Source: Halostreptopolyspora alba (GTDB taxonomy: Bacteria > Actinomycetota > Actinomycetes > Streptosporangiales > Streptosporangiaceae). From it: a stretch of 64,000 nt of DNA. Numbering within the stretch: the stretch's first letter is position 1; every line of letters begins with the position of its first letter. The notes under the pieces are model-generated. The model made no database searches. It was not told where the DNA came from and saw nothing but the letters and a program-made list of their open reading frames with translations. This document shows, one piece after another, positions 52,908-62,503 of this stretch. The stretch is from positions 164,107 through 228,106 of the forward strand of contig RJMB01000005.1 in assembly GCA_003725585.1 (NCBI GenBank). Direction: 5' to 3'. Both the position numbers and the translations under genes were made by a program.

Positions 52908-53177
52908 GGCGGATCGCGGGAAACTTTGTGTTCGTGGCGTGATTGCGCACTGATCGACCGTGCGCGAAGGAACGCAATTGTTTCTGTTTCGTGCAAGAAA
53001 TTGGGGATGTCCTGGTGTGCGTCACATCACCTGTGCCTGGGTGCGGGAGAATTGTATGGTTTTACTTCACAGAAGTTTAATGAAACTGCATACCGTCAAC
53101 GGATTAACCCATGTAGGGCTCTCGCGTCGCGCGGTGTCCTGCAACCCGCGCACCCCTGCATCCCCCGCCTGGAAAGG

Positions 53178-53183
53178 TAGACT
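53178..53183 (+). promoter_or_regulatory. -10 box TAGACT, gltA leaderless promoter
   Basis: TAGACT, five bases, ATG 53189; no ribosome binding site before the ATG. Upstream (53045-53105) lies an AT-rich stretch with an imperfect inverted repeat (GTATGGTTTTACTTC...GAAGT...GAAACTGCATAC). Confidence 0.6.
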
Positions 53184-53188
53184 CGGGC

Positions 53189-54478
<1,290 letters not shown>

Positions 54479-54498
54479 ACCACCGGCGACTCCGGAAC

Positions 54499-54540
54499 GT
54501 GCGGTGCCGGCGTGCCCTCGGGGCGTCGCCGGCACCGCAC
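54499..54540. terminator. gltA terminator
   Basis: GTGCGGTGCCGGCG (54499-54512) pairs with CGCCGGCACCGCAC (54527-54540), 14-base loop, 20 bases after the stop. Confidence 0.85.
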
Positions 54541-54817
54541 GCGTGTGATCGGGGGTTGCCACCACGCGCACCCATCCTTCGTGAGGATGTGCCCGCCACT
54601 GGCCGGCCTCGGCCATCATTCCGGCACGACGAAGCCGCCGGGGTACCGCTGCGTGACCAGCGCGGCACCGGCAGCCCGGGCGTGATCGGCTCGGTCCGAC
54701 CGTGACCGCCGAGAGGGAGCACCGGCTGTGGGTGGACGAGCCCGGACAGGTGGTGTCTGGTGGGGGGCACCGGGGCGGGGTAGGGTGATCCGTGATGCTC
54801 TACGAGCACTCAGGTGC
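54541..54817. other. Region with two coding-like fragments (relics?)
   Basis: On the minus strand one fragment ends RADHARAAGAALVTQRYPGG and FVVPE (stop near 54616); directly overlapping it, an ATGATG opens a second frame (54619 leftward): MMAEAGQWRAHPHEGWVRVV. Both have the window's codon bias but neither is an intact recognisable gene. They lie beside a decayed Scr1 locus, so relics are likely. Confidence 0.35.
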
Positions 54818-54857
54818 GCGTTGGCCCCTTCGGCCACACGACCGAGGGGGCCAACGC
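54818..54857 (-). terminator. Terminator of DUF397 gene 54870
   Basis: GCGTTGGCCCCTTCGG pairs with CCGAGGGGGCCAACGC (one G-U), 8-base loop, 13 bases past the stop on the minus strand. Confidence 0.75.
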
Positions 54858-54869
54858 TGTTCGGGGTGG

Positions 54870-55058
54870 TTAGAGCTGTTCCCCCTTCACGCTGTCGATG
54901 AACGCGCGCCACTCGGCGGTGGAAAACTCCAGGTGGCCGGCCGCGCGGTTCTGCGTGTCACGCACAGCGGCGCCGGAGTCGAGGTCAGCGACCTCGACGC
55001 AGTTCTGGTTCTGGTTGCTGTAGCTGCTCTTGCGAAACTCAGGTGTCTTCATGATCAT
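54870..55058 (-). CDS. DUF397 (Scr2-like) protein
   Basis: 62 aa. Family pattern is complete: FRKSSYSNQNQNCVEVADLD, AVRDTQN, HLEFSTAEWRAFIDSVK. In S. coelicolor an Scr1 regulator and DUF397 protein act as a toxin-antitoxin-like pair. Starts at an ATGA overlap (55055-55058) with the end of the broken Scr1 gene, so its usual partner upstream is no longer intact. Confidence 0.9.
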   Translation of the reverse strand: MIMKTPEFRKSSYSNQNQNCVEVADLDSGAAVRDTQNRAAGHLEFSTAEWRAFIDSVKGEQL

Positions 55059-55399
55059 TCGCTTTCTTCGGGCAGTATGCCCTCTATGAACTGGGCACTC
55101 GCTAGCGTACTCAGGGACGCTCCCTGGACGTCACTGAAGGTCGCGCCATACTGGGCGACTTCCTCGGAGTCCTCCTCGAACGTGCCGGAGCCGACGCTGT
55201 CGCTGTAGACGATCGTCGGATCCAGCGGTTCGGGGAAATCGAGGATGGTGAAGGGGCGACCGAGCGCAGCATGGGCTCCCACGGCGAATGGCAACACCTG
55301 AATGTCGATGTGGGGTAGCTGCCCCACGCGCAGCAGATATTCGAACTGGGTCCGCATCACCTCGGCCGACCCGATCGGGCGTCTGAGCGCTGCCTCGTC
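55055..55399 (-). pseudogene. Scr1-type regulator remnant (C-terminal DUF5753 half only)
   Basis: Readable homology begins at DEAALRRPIGSAEVMRTQFEYLL and runs to the end (LPHIDIQVLPFAVGAHAALG, ILDFPEPLDPTIVYSDS, SEEVAQYGATFSDVQGASL). The helix-turn-helix and first half of the sensor domain are missing; the 250 bases upstream show no homologous sequence in any frame. A frame is open to 55591 but its N-terminal 64 residues are not protein-like. Confidence 0.8.
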
Positions 55400-55694
55400 G
55401 TGTTCCTCGTGCTGCTGCTGTGGGCGTGGTCGTGGAGATAGGGGCCACCCCGGGATCGGGCCGGAACCGTTCCGGGAGGCTTCCAGCGGGCCGGGCCAGG
55501 GTGCCCGGTAGGCGCTCTGACCCCGCCCGTCGCCGGTGGATGCTGCCGGATGTCGGCCGGTGGCCGGGTACTGCGGCAGACGACGGCACACGCCGACAGC
55601 CCGACAGCACCGAGTCGTCCCACGCCACGGCGTCTGGCCGGGGACAGTGTGGCGGGGTTAGACTCGGCGTGGGAGCTGTTCAGGTAAACAGCAA

Positions 55695-55725
55695 CAAGAC
55701 CCCCGACGATTCGTCGGGGGTCTTG
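55695..55725. terminator. Intrinsic terminator
   Basis: CAAGACCCCCGACG, loop ATT, CGTCGGGGGTCTTG. On the minus strand it is followed by TTGCTGTTT; terminates the Scr1-DUF397 operon at 55737. Confidence 0.9.
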
Positions 55726-55736
55726 TTATGCGCAGG

Positions 55737-55931
55737 CTACAGGCGGCCCGCCTTCACGTCGGCCAGGAACGCCGACCACTCGGGGGCCGGAACCGTCAGG
55801 TGGCCGGCATCGGGATACTGGCTGTCGCGCACAGCCGAGAAGCCAGGAGCGTCGGCCACCTCGACGCAGTTCTGCCCAGTGCCACTGCTGTAGCTAGACT
55901 TGCGGAAGGCCAGGTGGGAGCCGTCAGGCAT
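55737..55931 (-). CDS. DUF397 (Scr2-like) protein
   Basis: 64 aa: FRKSSYSSGTGQNCVEVADA, AVRDSQYPDAGHLTVPAPEWSAFLADVKAG. ATG 55931 follows AAAGAGG correctly. It lies 11 bases after the stop of the complete Scr1-type regulator, forming an intact toxin-antitoxin-like pair. Confidence 0.9.
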   Translation of the reverse strand: MPDGSHLAFRKSSYSSGTGQNCVEVADAPGFSAVRDSQYPDAGHLTVPAPEWSAFLADVKAGRL

Positions 55932-55942
55932 GATGTCCTCTT

Positions 55943-56878
55943 TCACCGGGAGCGTGCCAGGTTCTCCTCCAAGAATGCCACCGAATCGTCAGCGCTCAGC
56001 GCGAGATCCTCGACCGCCCTACAGACGCGCTCGTAGTGCTCCAGCTCTTGACCATCCTCCAGGAAAAGCCCACTGGTGGACTGCTCCAAGTACACCACCG
56101 CCGGATCGTTGGGGAACTCCATAACTACGAAGGACCCGCTCATTGCCGCATGCGGGCCTGACTCGTCCGGCACCACACGTATCTGCACATGATCTCGCTG
56201 CATGGCGATGAGATGCCTCAACTGATCTGAGAGCACCGCTCTTGGAATCTTGCGGACCGCGGCCTCGTCAATCAGGGCTATCAGGTGTGGCGCGTCGGGG
56301 CGCTCCAGGATCTGGCGTCGCATCATTCGCGCTTCGACGCGCCGAGCAACCTCGTGGTCATCGGTTACCCCGCTGCCCCGCGTGATCGCCTCCGCATAGC
56401 CCGGTGTCTGCAGCAGTCCGGGAACATACAGCGCCTCGTAGGTACGTAGACGCGTCGCTTCGGTCTCCAGATCGATGTAGGCGCCGGAGCCGAGCACGTC
56501 ACGGTATCCGACCCACCATCCGGACTGGCTGGCCTCCTTCGCCAACCTGACGTAGGCGTCGCGCTCCTCGCTATCGGTAACGCCGTAGATGTCCAGCAGC
56601 GTCAGCAGATCGACCTCCCGCAGCTGCTGAAGTTTACGACCCTCAATACGTGTCACCTTGGCGGCCGACCACGGACGGTTCGGCGACCTCTTCTTAGCTT
56701 CCTTGGCGACGGCCTCCACGGTCGAGCCCTTGTCGGCGCGCAGCTTCAGCAGCTGCCGGGCGAGGCGGCGTCGGCGGAGCGTGGGACTTGCAGCCAACTC
56801 TTTCGTCTCTGTCGTTGGGTCGGGATGCGGACGCGATTCTACGTGACCAGGTGTTTTGTGTGACATTCGGTGCACCAT
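55943..56878 (-). CDS. Scr1-type XRE regulator with DUF5753
   Basis: 311 aa. HTH about 30-90 (TLRRRRLARQLLKLRADKG, PWSAAKVTRIEGRKLQQ), then complete DUF5753 (YEALYVPGLLQTPGYAEAI, RRVEARMMRRQILERPDAP, LIDEAAVRKI, VVPDESGPHAAMSGSFVVMEFP in part, AVVYLEQSTSGLFLEDGQEL). Pairs with the DUF397 gene directly downstream. Starts ATG 56878 or ATG 56866; no strong ribosome binding site. Confidence 0.9.
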   Translation of the reverse strand: MVHRMSHKTPGHVESRPHPDPTTETKELAASPTLRRRRLARQLLKLRADKGSTVEAVAKEAKKRSPNRPWSAAKVTRIEGRKLQQLREVDLLTLLDIYGVTDSEERDAYVRLAKEASQSGWWVGYRDVLGSGAYIDLETEATRLRTYEALYVPGLLQTPGYAEAITRGSGVTDDHEVARRVEARMMRRQILERPDAPHLIALIDEAAVRKIPRAVLSDQLRHLIAMQRDHVQIRVVPDESGPHAAMSGSFVVMEFPNDPAVVYLEQSTSGLFLEDGQELEHYERVCRAVEDLALSADDSVAFLEENLARSR

Positions 56879-57022
56879 TCACACGACATCGAGCTGTTCG
56901 AAGAAGATTATCTCACCCGTTTAAGAATGAATATTGCACTCCACTTCGAGCTGCGTCACCATGGTGGCTACCTGAACAGCTAATCGCCGGCTGTCTTGGC
57001 CGGCTCGACCCTTGGGGGACCT
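56879..57022. promoter_or_regulatory. Divergent promoter region with direct repeats
   Basis: AT-richer (GATTATCTCACCCGTTTAAGAATGAATATT) with direct repeats TCGAGCTG (56888-56895 and 56948-56955) and a CACCATGGTG palindrome; serves the Scr1 operon leftward and the BldC-like operon rightward. Confidence 0.45.
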
Positions 57023-57454
57023 ATGCGGTACCTGTCCCTGTTCGTGGGTGCGGTGACGCCGATACTGGCCAGCTATGCCGAGCGTCGCGCCCGCACCACC
57101 ACCCGCACCCGTACTCGTGCCCGTGTTCGTGCCACGGCCCGAGTGCGTCCCTATGCCCCGCCGTTGCCGGTCACCGAGGCCCCACCGGCCTACGAGGTCG
57201 AGGCGCAGGCGGCCCTGGTGCGGCCCTACGTGCTCGACGCGGCCCACTGCGCCCGGCGGCGGGCCGCACAGCGGGCCACCGCCCCGGCGCGGGTGAGTCG
57301 CCCCCGCCGGGGAATGGTGGTGCGCCTCGACCGCGACGCCACCGGGCACGCCGGTGCGGAGACCCCACCGGCCCCACCAGCGCCACCGGCCGCGCGGGCC
57401 ACCTCGGGAACCCTCCCGCCGGCGGGGCTGGCGCTGACGGGGGTGAACAAATGA
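57023..57454 (+). CDS. Arg-rich hypothetical protein
   Basis: 143 aa. N-terminal hydrophobic MRYLSLFVGAVTPILASYAE, then Arg/Thr repeats (RTTTRTRTRARVRATARVR) and Pro/Ala-rich tail. Highly basic; may be a secreted or membrane-bound nucleic-acid-associated protein. ATG 57023 follows GGGGGA. Ends in an ATGA overlap with the next gene. Confidence 0.65.
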   Translation: MRYLSLFVGAVTPILASYAERRARTTTRTRTRARVRATARVRPYAPPLPVTEAPPAYEVEAQAALVRPYVLDAAHCARRRAAQRATAPARVSRPRRGMVVRLDRDATGHAGAETPPAPPAPPAARATSGTLPPAGLALTGVNK

Positions 57455-57687
57455 CCACGCGCACGCCGGGATCGTCGTCATTGGTTCACGAGGCCGAACC
57501 GTTGGTCACGGTCAAAGAGGTCGCCGCGTTGTTGCACGTGTCCACCGAGACCGTGCTCACCTGGGTGCGCACCGGGCGGCTCGCCGCCATCCGCACCCCG
57601 GGGGGCCACCCCCGGTTCCACGCCTCCCAGATCCGATCCCTCCTGCGGGGAGAGCCCGCACCGACGGCAGAGGAGGGCCAGGAGTGA
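57451..57687 (+). CDS. BldC-like MerR/excisionase-type DNA-binding protein
   Basis: 78 aa. The winged HTH is nearly the whole protein: LVTVKEVAALLHVSTETVLTWVRTGRLAAIRTPGGHPRFHASQI (in parts), as in BldC of Streptomyces and in small excisionases. BldC binds DNA repeats cooperatively and controls development; here it lies in an accessory operon with no integrase, so it is more likely a local regulator. Coupled by ATGA upstream and GTGA downstream overlaps. Confidence 0.88.
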   Translation: MTTRTPGSSSLVHEAEPLVTVKEVAALLHVSTETVLTWVRTGRLAAIRTPGGHPRFHASQIRSLLRGEPAPTAEEGQE

Positions 57688-57929
57688 GCCGGTGCGTCCG
57701 GGGCGCCACCCTGTGGCAACCCCACCCCGACGAGGTGGCCCTGGTCGATGCCCGTCCTCGGGCGATCACGCTGCGACTGGCCCCCGGCTTCGAGGTGGAA
57801 CTGTGGCCCGGCGACACCGACCACACCGACCAAGTCGCCTGGCTGGACACCGTGGCCGAACACCTCGGTGCCGCCCGACAGTTCATGGTTGAGCACGAGG
57901 CCCGCCAGAACCCGGGGGTGGGCCAGTGA
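57684..57929 (+). CDS. Hypothetical protein (coupled)
   Basis: 81 aa, unrecognised: CVRGATLWQPHPDEVALVDA, AITLRLAPGFEVELWPGD then helical HTDQVAWLDTVAEHLGAARQF. GTG 57684 overlaps the previous stop (GTGA). Confidence 0.7.
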   Translation: MSRCVRGATLWQPHPDEVALVDARPRAITLRLAPGFEVELWPGDTDHTDQVAWLDTVAEHLGAARQFMVEHEARQNPGVGQ

Positions 57930-58177
57930 CCACGGACCCCACCCCGAACACCAGCCCGGGTACGGCCACGGCCACGACCTACTGCGAGATCCGCCAGGTG
58001 GCCGACATGGCCGAGCTTCGCGCCTGGGCCGCCGCCACAGGCGTGGCCGTGCACCGCCGTGGGGAAACCCTGGAGGGCCACCCCATCCACAGCGCCACCC
58101 ACGGGGCCACCACCCTGGTCTGCGTGGCCCCCACCACCACCCCACCCCCCGTCGTGTGGCGCGGTCCCTTCACATAA
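57926..58177 (+). CDS. Hypothetical protein (coupled)
   Basis: 83 aa: a Thr/Pro-rich start, then YCEIRQVADMAELRAWAAAT and GVAVHRRGETLEGHPIHSAT, resembling a small alpha/beta domain. GTG 57926 overlaps the previous stop. Last gene of the four-gene operon. Confidence 0.65.
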   Translation: MTTDPTPNTSPGTATATTYCEIRQVADMAELRAWAAATGVAVHRRGETLEGHPIHSATHGATTLVCVAPTTTPPPVVWRGPFT

Positions 58178-58198
58178 CCACCCCCGCGCGAACCCCGC

Positions 58199-58232
58199 GT
58201 GGCCGTGCCACCCCCGAACCCGACACGGCCAC
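58199..58232. terminator. Hairpin after four-gene operon
   Basis: GTGGCCGTG pairs with CACGGCCAC, 16-base loop; a second longer GC-rich hairpin follows around 58238-58290. Confidence 0.55.
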
Positions 58233-58451
58233 ACGGGACCCCACCCCGCCGCCACGCCGGACACCGGACCCCGGTTTCCGGCGCGGCGGCGTGTCGCGCG
58301 CGGTGCCATTGGGGTGCCGGTGGCGCCGGAGTTCCCTGACCACGGGATCATCCGACACGATCACCTTGGGTAATCCTTTCCTCGATGTTGAGATCACCGG
58401 GAGCGCAGCCGGGCACGGCCACAGTGAGGGCACTCGACGATCGGGGGAGAC

Positions 58452-59009
58452 ATGCTCGACCATCTGGTGCGCGACTGGTGGGTGCTCACCGTGCGTGGCG
58501 CCGTGGCGATCGTCTTCGGCATCCTGGCCGTGCTCTGGCCGGGGATCACGCTGCTCGCGCTCGCCGTCGCCTTCGGGGTGTACGCGCTCGCCGACGGGGT
58601 CCTCGCCGCGGTCTCCTCGATTCGCGCCGGAACAGTGAACCGGCTACCGCTGGCGCTGGAAGCCTTCTTCGGGCTGGTGCTCGGTGCGGCGGCGATCATC
58701 TGGCCCGAGGCCACCGTCCTGGTACTGGTGATCCTCATCGGCGCCTGGGCGTTCGTCACCGGTATTTTCGAGATCGTCGTGGCGCTTCGGCTGCGCGAGG
58801 AGCTCGAAGGAGAATGGCTCCTCATCCTCGCCGGGGTCCTGTCCGTGCTCTTCGGCCTGCTGGTGTGGTTCTGGCCGGCCACCGCCGCCGTCGCCGTGGC
58901 CCTGATCATCGGCGTCTACGCGCTGGTGTTCGGCGCGGTGCTGGTCGTGCTGAGCCTTCGGCTGCGCCGCGAGGGCGAGAACGCGAGGCGTGGCGACATC
59001 CCTTACTGA
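58452..59009 (+). CDS. HdeD-family (DUF308) membrane protein
   Basis: 185 aa with six membrane helices in three pairs of the DUF308 repeat: AIVFGILAVLWPGITLLALAVAFGVYALADGV, ALEAFFGLVLGAAAIIWPEATVLVLVILIGAWAFVTGIFEIV, LAGVLSVLFGLLVWFWPATAAVAVALIIGVYALVFGAVLV (all in part). GGGGGAGAC precedes the ATG. Role in actinobacteria unknown (acid resistance in enterobacteria). Confidence 0.88.
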   Translation: MLDHLVRDWWVLTVRGAVAIVFGILAVLWPGITLLALAVAFGVYALADGVLAAVSSIRAGTVNRLPLALEAFFGLVLGAAAIIWPEATVLVLVILIGAWAFVTGIFEIVVALRLREELEGEWLLILAGVLSVLFGLLVWFWPATAAVAVALIIGVYALVFGAVLVVLSLRLRREGENARRGDIPY

Positions 59010-59132
59010 CCTCCCACTACACCGCGCGACGTAGGGCGGGTGCCTCCGTGCGGCGGACGCGCGACACCGGGCCGATCCAGCAGGATCGTCCCCAGAGCGG
59101 TCGGGGGAGTCTCGATTTGGGGGTGGGTGCCC

Positions 59133-60302
59133 GTGTGGTCCCGGGTGGCGAGGTTGTCCGGAACGCGGCTGGACGTGGCTCTGGCGGCGGCCGTGGGCGT
59201 GTTCACGCTCCTCACGGAGGTGCTGACGGCCAGCATCACCGCGGAACCGGTGCGGGGGGCCGGCCTGGCGATGCTGCTTGTCGCCGCGGCGGCGTTGGCC
59301 GTGCTGAGCCGGTGGCCGCTGGTGACCGGGGTCGTCGTGGGCGTGGCGACCCCCCTGTACTTCATGCTCGGTTCCGTCGACGGCGTCGCGGGGTGGGCGG
59401 CGTTCGCGGTGGGGGTCTTCCGGTTGGCCGCGGAGCGACACCGAAGCTCCGCGGTCGCCGGCGTCGCCGTGGCTTTGGGGTTCTTCCTGGTCGGCGAGGT
59501 GGTCCGGTTCGAGCTGGGCCGGTCGGTGATGGTGCTGTCGTGGCTGGTCGTGGTCCTGGCGGCGGGTGAGATCGCTCGGAGCCGGCGGGCGTACCTGCAC
59601 GAGTACGAACAGCGGGCGGTCGAGGCGGAACGGACCCGCGAGGAGGTGGCGCGTCGCCGCGCGACCGAGGAGCGGCTGCGCATCGCCCGGGAGCTGCACG
59701 ATGTCATCGCCCACAACATCTCCCTCATCAACGTCCAGGCCGGGGCGGCGGCGCACCGTCGAGACCCCGAGCAGAGCTACGAGACCCTGGAGTCGATCAA
59801 GCACGCGAGTAAGGAGACGCTGCGGGAGCTCAGGTCGACACTGGGGGTGCTGCGGTGGGGTGACGCCGCCGACGGCCCCGTCCCGGTGGCCCCCGTGCCG
59901 TCCCTGGAGCGGCTGGACGAGCTGGCGTCCCAGGTGACCCGGTCGGGTCTGCCCGTCACGGTCACCGTCGACGGCGAGCCGACGCGGGTTCCCGCGCCGG
60001 TGGACCTCGCGGCCTACCGCATCACCCAGGAGGCCCTCACGAACGCCCTGCGGCACTCGGGAGCCACATCAGCGACCGTGCGGGTGCGCTACGCCACCGA
60101 CGCCGTCACCGTCGAGGTCGACGACGACGGGCAGAACGCTGCTGGTGCGGAGGTCGCTGAGGGGGCGGGGCTGCGCGGCATGCGCGAACGGGCCGCCTCC
60201 GTGGGTGGTGACATCACCGCCCACCCGTGCCCGCCGGAGGCCGGGTTTCGGGTGCGTGCCCGACTGCCCGTCGGGGGTGGTGGTAGCACCACCCCCGAGT
60301 GA
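59133..60302 (+). CDS. NarL-type sensor histidine kinase
   Basis: 389 aa. N-terminal membrane domain of about five to six helices ([21 protein letters not shown] ... [19 protein letters not shown]), coiled segment with [17 protein letters not shown], HisKA_3 phosphoacceptor [20 protein letters not shown], and HATPase ([39 protein letters not shown]). Start GTG 59133 after GGGGGTGG; the frame is open upstream. Pairs with the response regulator 104 bases downstream. Confidence 0.88.
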   Translation: MWSRVARLSGTRLDVALAAAVGVFTLLTEVLTASITAEPVRGAGLAMLLVAAAALAVLSRWPLVTGVVVGVATPLYFMLGSVDGVAGWAAFAVGVFRLAAERHRSSAVAGVAVALGFFLVGEVVRFELGRSVMVLSWLVVVLAAGEIARSRRAYLHEYEQRAVEAERTREEVARRRATEERLRIARELHDVIAHNISLINVQAGAAAHRRDPEQSYETLESIKHASKETLRELRSTLGVLRWGDAADGPVPVAPVPSLERLDELASQVTRSGLPVTVTVDGEPTRVPAPVDLAAYRITQEALTNALRHSGATSATVRVRYATDAVTVEVDDDGQNAAGAEVAEGAGLRGMRERAASVGGDITAHPCPPEAGFRVRARLPVGGGGSTTPE

Positions 60303-60406
60303 CGTGCCCGCTGGCGTCTTCGCGTCGCGGGGCCACGAAACCGTGTCGCGCCGTCCACCACCTGGTATGAAGGTCCTGTTGGGAACGCGAGTTCGGGGGT
60401 GAACGG

Positions 60407-61102
60407 GTGGAGCGAGGGGGCGTGCCCGCCGACACCACGGTCCGGGTCGTCATCGCCGACGACCAGACCCTGGTGCGCGCCGGTTTCCGCTCGATCATCG
60501 ACGGGGAGACGGACCTGTCGGTCGTGGGTGAGGCCGGCGACGGCGCCGAGGTGGTGCGGATCGCGCGCGCGGAGCGGCCCGACGTGGTCCTGATGGACGT
60601 CCGCATGCCGGTCGTCGACGGCCTCGACGCCACCCGGCGCATCGTGGGCGACGAGCGGCTGAGCGACGTCAAGGTCGTCATGCTCACGATGTTCGACCTG
60701 GACGAGTACGTTTACGGGGCGCTGCGGGCGGGCGCCAGCGGCTTCCTGGTCAAGGACACCGAGCCCACGGAGCTGGTGCACGGTCTCCGCGTGGTCGCCA
60801 GAGGGGACGCGCTGCTGTCGCCGTCGGTCACCCGCCGGCTCATCGGTGAGTTCGCCGGCCGCCTCAAGGAGCCACCCGCCACGCCCGAGCTGAACAGCCT
60901 CACCGAGCGCGAGCGGGAGGTCGTGGCGGCGGTGGCCGCGGGGCTGACCAACGAGGAGATCGCGCGCCGGCTCGTGGTGAGCCCGGCGACCGCCAAGACC
61001 CACGTGAGCCGGGTGCTGACCAAGCTCGGCGCGCGCGACCGGGCCCAGCTCGTGGTCATCGCCTACGAGGCGGGGCTGGTACGGCCGGGCTGGCTGGCCT
61101 GA
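60407..61102 (+). CDS. NarL/FixJ-family response regulator
   Basis: 231 aa. Receiver about 12-130: [14 protein letters not shown], phospho-acceptor in [16 protein letters not shown], lysine in [11 protein letters not shown]-terminal Lux[48 protein letters not shown], in parts. Partner of the 59133 kinase. GTG 60407 after GGGGGTG. Confidence 0.93.
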   Translation: MERGGVPADTTVRVVIADDQTLVRAGFRSIIDGETDLSVVGEAGDGAEVVRIARAERPDVVLMDVRMPVVDGLDATRRIVGDERLSDVKVVMLTMFDLDEYVYGALRAGASGFLVKDTEPTELVHGLRVVARGDALLSPSVTRRLIGEFAGRLKEPPATPELNSLTEREREVVAAVAAGLTNEEIARRLVVSPATAKTHVSRVLTKLGARDRAQLVVIAYEAGLVRPGWLA

Positions 61103-61117
61103 GCCCTCCGCGCTCCG

Positions 61118-62503
61118 TCACTGGTGTCGCGCGGTCTCCTCCCCGCGCAGCGGCAACCGGATCTCGAAGACGGCGCCGCCCAGCTCCGTGCTGTCCTCCA
61201 CTCTCAGCGACCCCCCGTGCACCTGCGCGATCTCCTGGGCGATGGGCAGCCCGAGGCCGGTACCGCCGGGGTCCCTGCCGCGCGCGTCGTTGAGGCGCGC
61301 GAACCGTTCGAACACGCGATCCCGGTCCTCGACGGGGACACCGGACCCGTCGTCGTGCATCCGCAGCACCGCCCAACCGTCCTCGGCCGTGACCGTGACG
61401 AGCACGCGCCCGGTGGCGTGCCGTCCGGCGTTGGCCAGCAGGTTGACCAGTAGGCGGCTAATCTGGCTCCGGTTGCCGTCGACCACCACCCCGGGGGTGG
61501 CCCGGACGGTGACCTCGCACTCGAGCACCTGCCGCGTGGTCTCGGTCTCGGCCAGCTCGCCCAGGTCGATGGGCTCGCGCGAGCGCGCTGTCTCGGAGTC
61601 CAGCCGCGCGAGCCGCAGCAGGTCGTCGATGATCTGTTGCAGCCGGTCGGTGTCGCCGAGCATGGTCGCCAGGGCGCCGCGCGGGTCCCGCTCGTCCACC
61701 TCGGCCATCGCGAGTTCCAGGCGTGTGCGCAGCCCGGCGACCGGGGTGCGCAGCTCGTGGGACGCGTCGGAGATGAAGCGTCGCTGTCGGGACACCGCGG
61801 ACTCCAGCCGTTCGAGTGTCTCGTTCACGGTGCGCGCCAGCTCCGCGATCTCGTCCCCGGTGTCCGGGGTCGGAACCCGATGGCTCAGGTCGGCGGCGGT
61901 GATCCGTTCCAGCTCGGTGCGGATGTCCCGAACCGGGCGCAGGGTCCGCGCGACCGCCCACCACACACCGGCGCCGGACAGGAAAAGCACGATCAGTCCC
62001 ATTGACGCCAGGCCGATCTCCAGAATGCCCAGTGAGAGGAACTGCGGGAGGGGGACGGCGGCGTAGACGAGGACGGTTCCATAGGCGGAGTCGGTGACCT
62101 CGACTCCGACCACGCTCAGGCAGTCGGAGGCCACCTGGGAGGCTCCGCACTCCGTGGTTTCCACCTGGGGGTCGTTCGGACCCGGGCGAACGTCGGTGAC
62201 GGGCGGGACCCCCTCCATCGCCGCGCTTGAGGCGACAGTGCCCCCGCTGAGATCGACCACCTGGATCCGCACGACACCGTTCTGTGGCGGGATCGGCTCC
62301 TCGGTGGGTCGGTCGGAGATGACCTGGGCGATGTTGCGCGCGGCGCTGGCGGCCTGCTCGCTGACACCGTTCTCGACGGCGTTGCGGACGAGCAGGGACG
62401 CGACGGCGGTCGTTACGACGAGGATGACGGCCAGCACGGCGACGGATCCGACGGTCACCCGCGCGCGCAGCGACCGCGGGCGCGTAGGCCACCGCTCTGT
62501 CAC
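61118..62503 (-). CDS. HisKA-type two-component sensor kinase
   Basis: 461 aa. Two membrane helices (VTVGSVAVLAVILVVTTAVASLLV about 19-42 and GLASMGLIVLFLSGAGVWWAVA about 175-196) flank an extracytoplasmic sensor; HAMP, HisKA SDASHELRTPVAGLRTRLE and HATPase (NRSQISRLLVNLLANAGRHA, DDGSGVP, GTGLGLPIAQEI) follow. Start is the GTG at 62503 after GGGGGG. No OmpR-type partner gene adjoins it. Confidence 0.9.
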   Translation of the reverse strand: MTERWPTRPRSLRARVTVGSVAVLAVILVVTTAVASLLVRNAVENGVSEQAASAARNIAQVISDRPTEEPIPPQNGVVRIQVVDLSGGTVASSAAMEGVPPVTDVRPGPNDPQVETTECGASQVASDCLSVVGVEVTDSAYGTVLVYAAVPLPQFLSLGILEIGLASMGLIVLFLSGAGVWWAVARTLRPVRDIRTELERITAADLSHRVPTPDTGDEIAELARTVNETLERLESAVSRQRRFISDASHELRTPVAGLRTRLELAMAEVDERDPRGALATMLGDTDRLQQIIDDLLRLARLDSETARSREPIDLGELAETETTRQVLECEVTVRATPGVVVDGNRSQISRLLVNLLANAGRHATGRVLVTVTAEDGWAVLRMHDDGSGVPVEDRDRVFERFARLNDARGRDPGGTGLGLPIAQEIAQVHGGSLRVEDSTELGGAVFEIRLPLRGEETARHQ

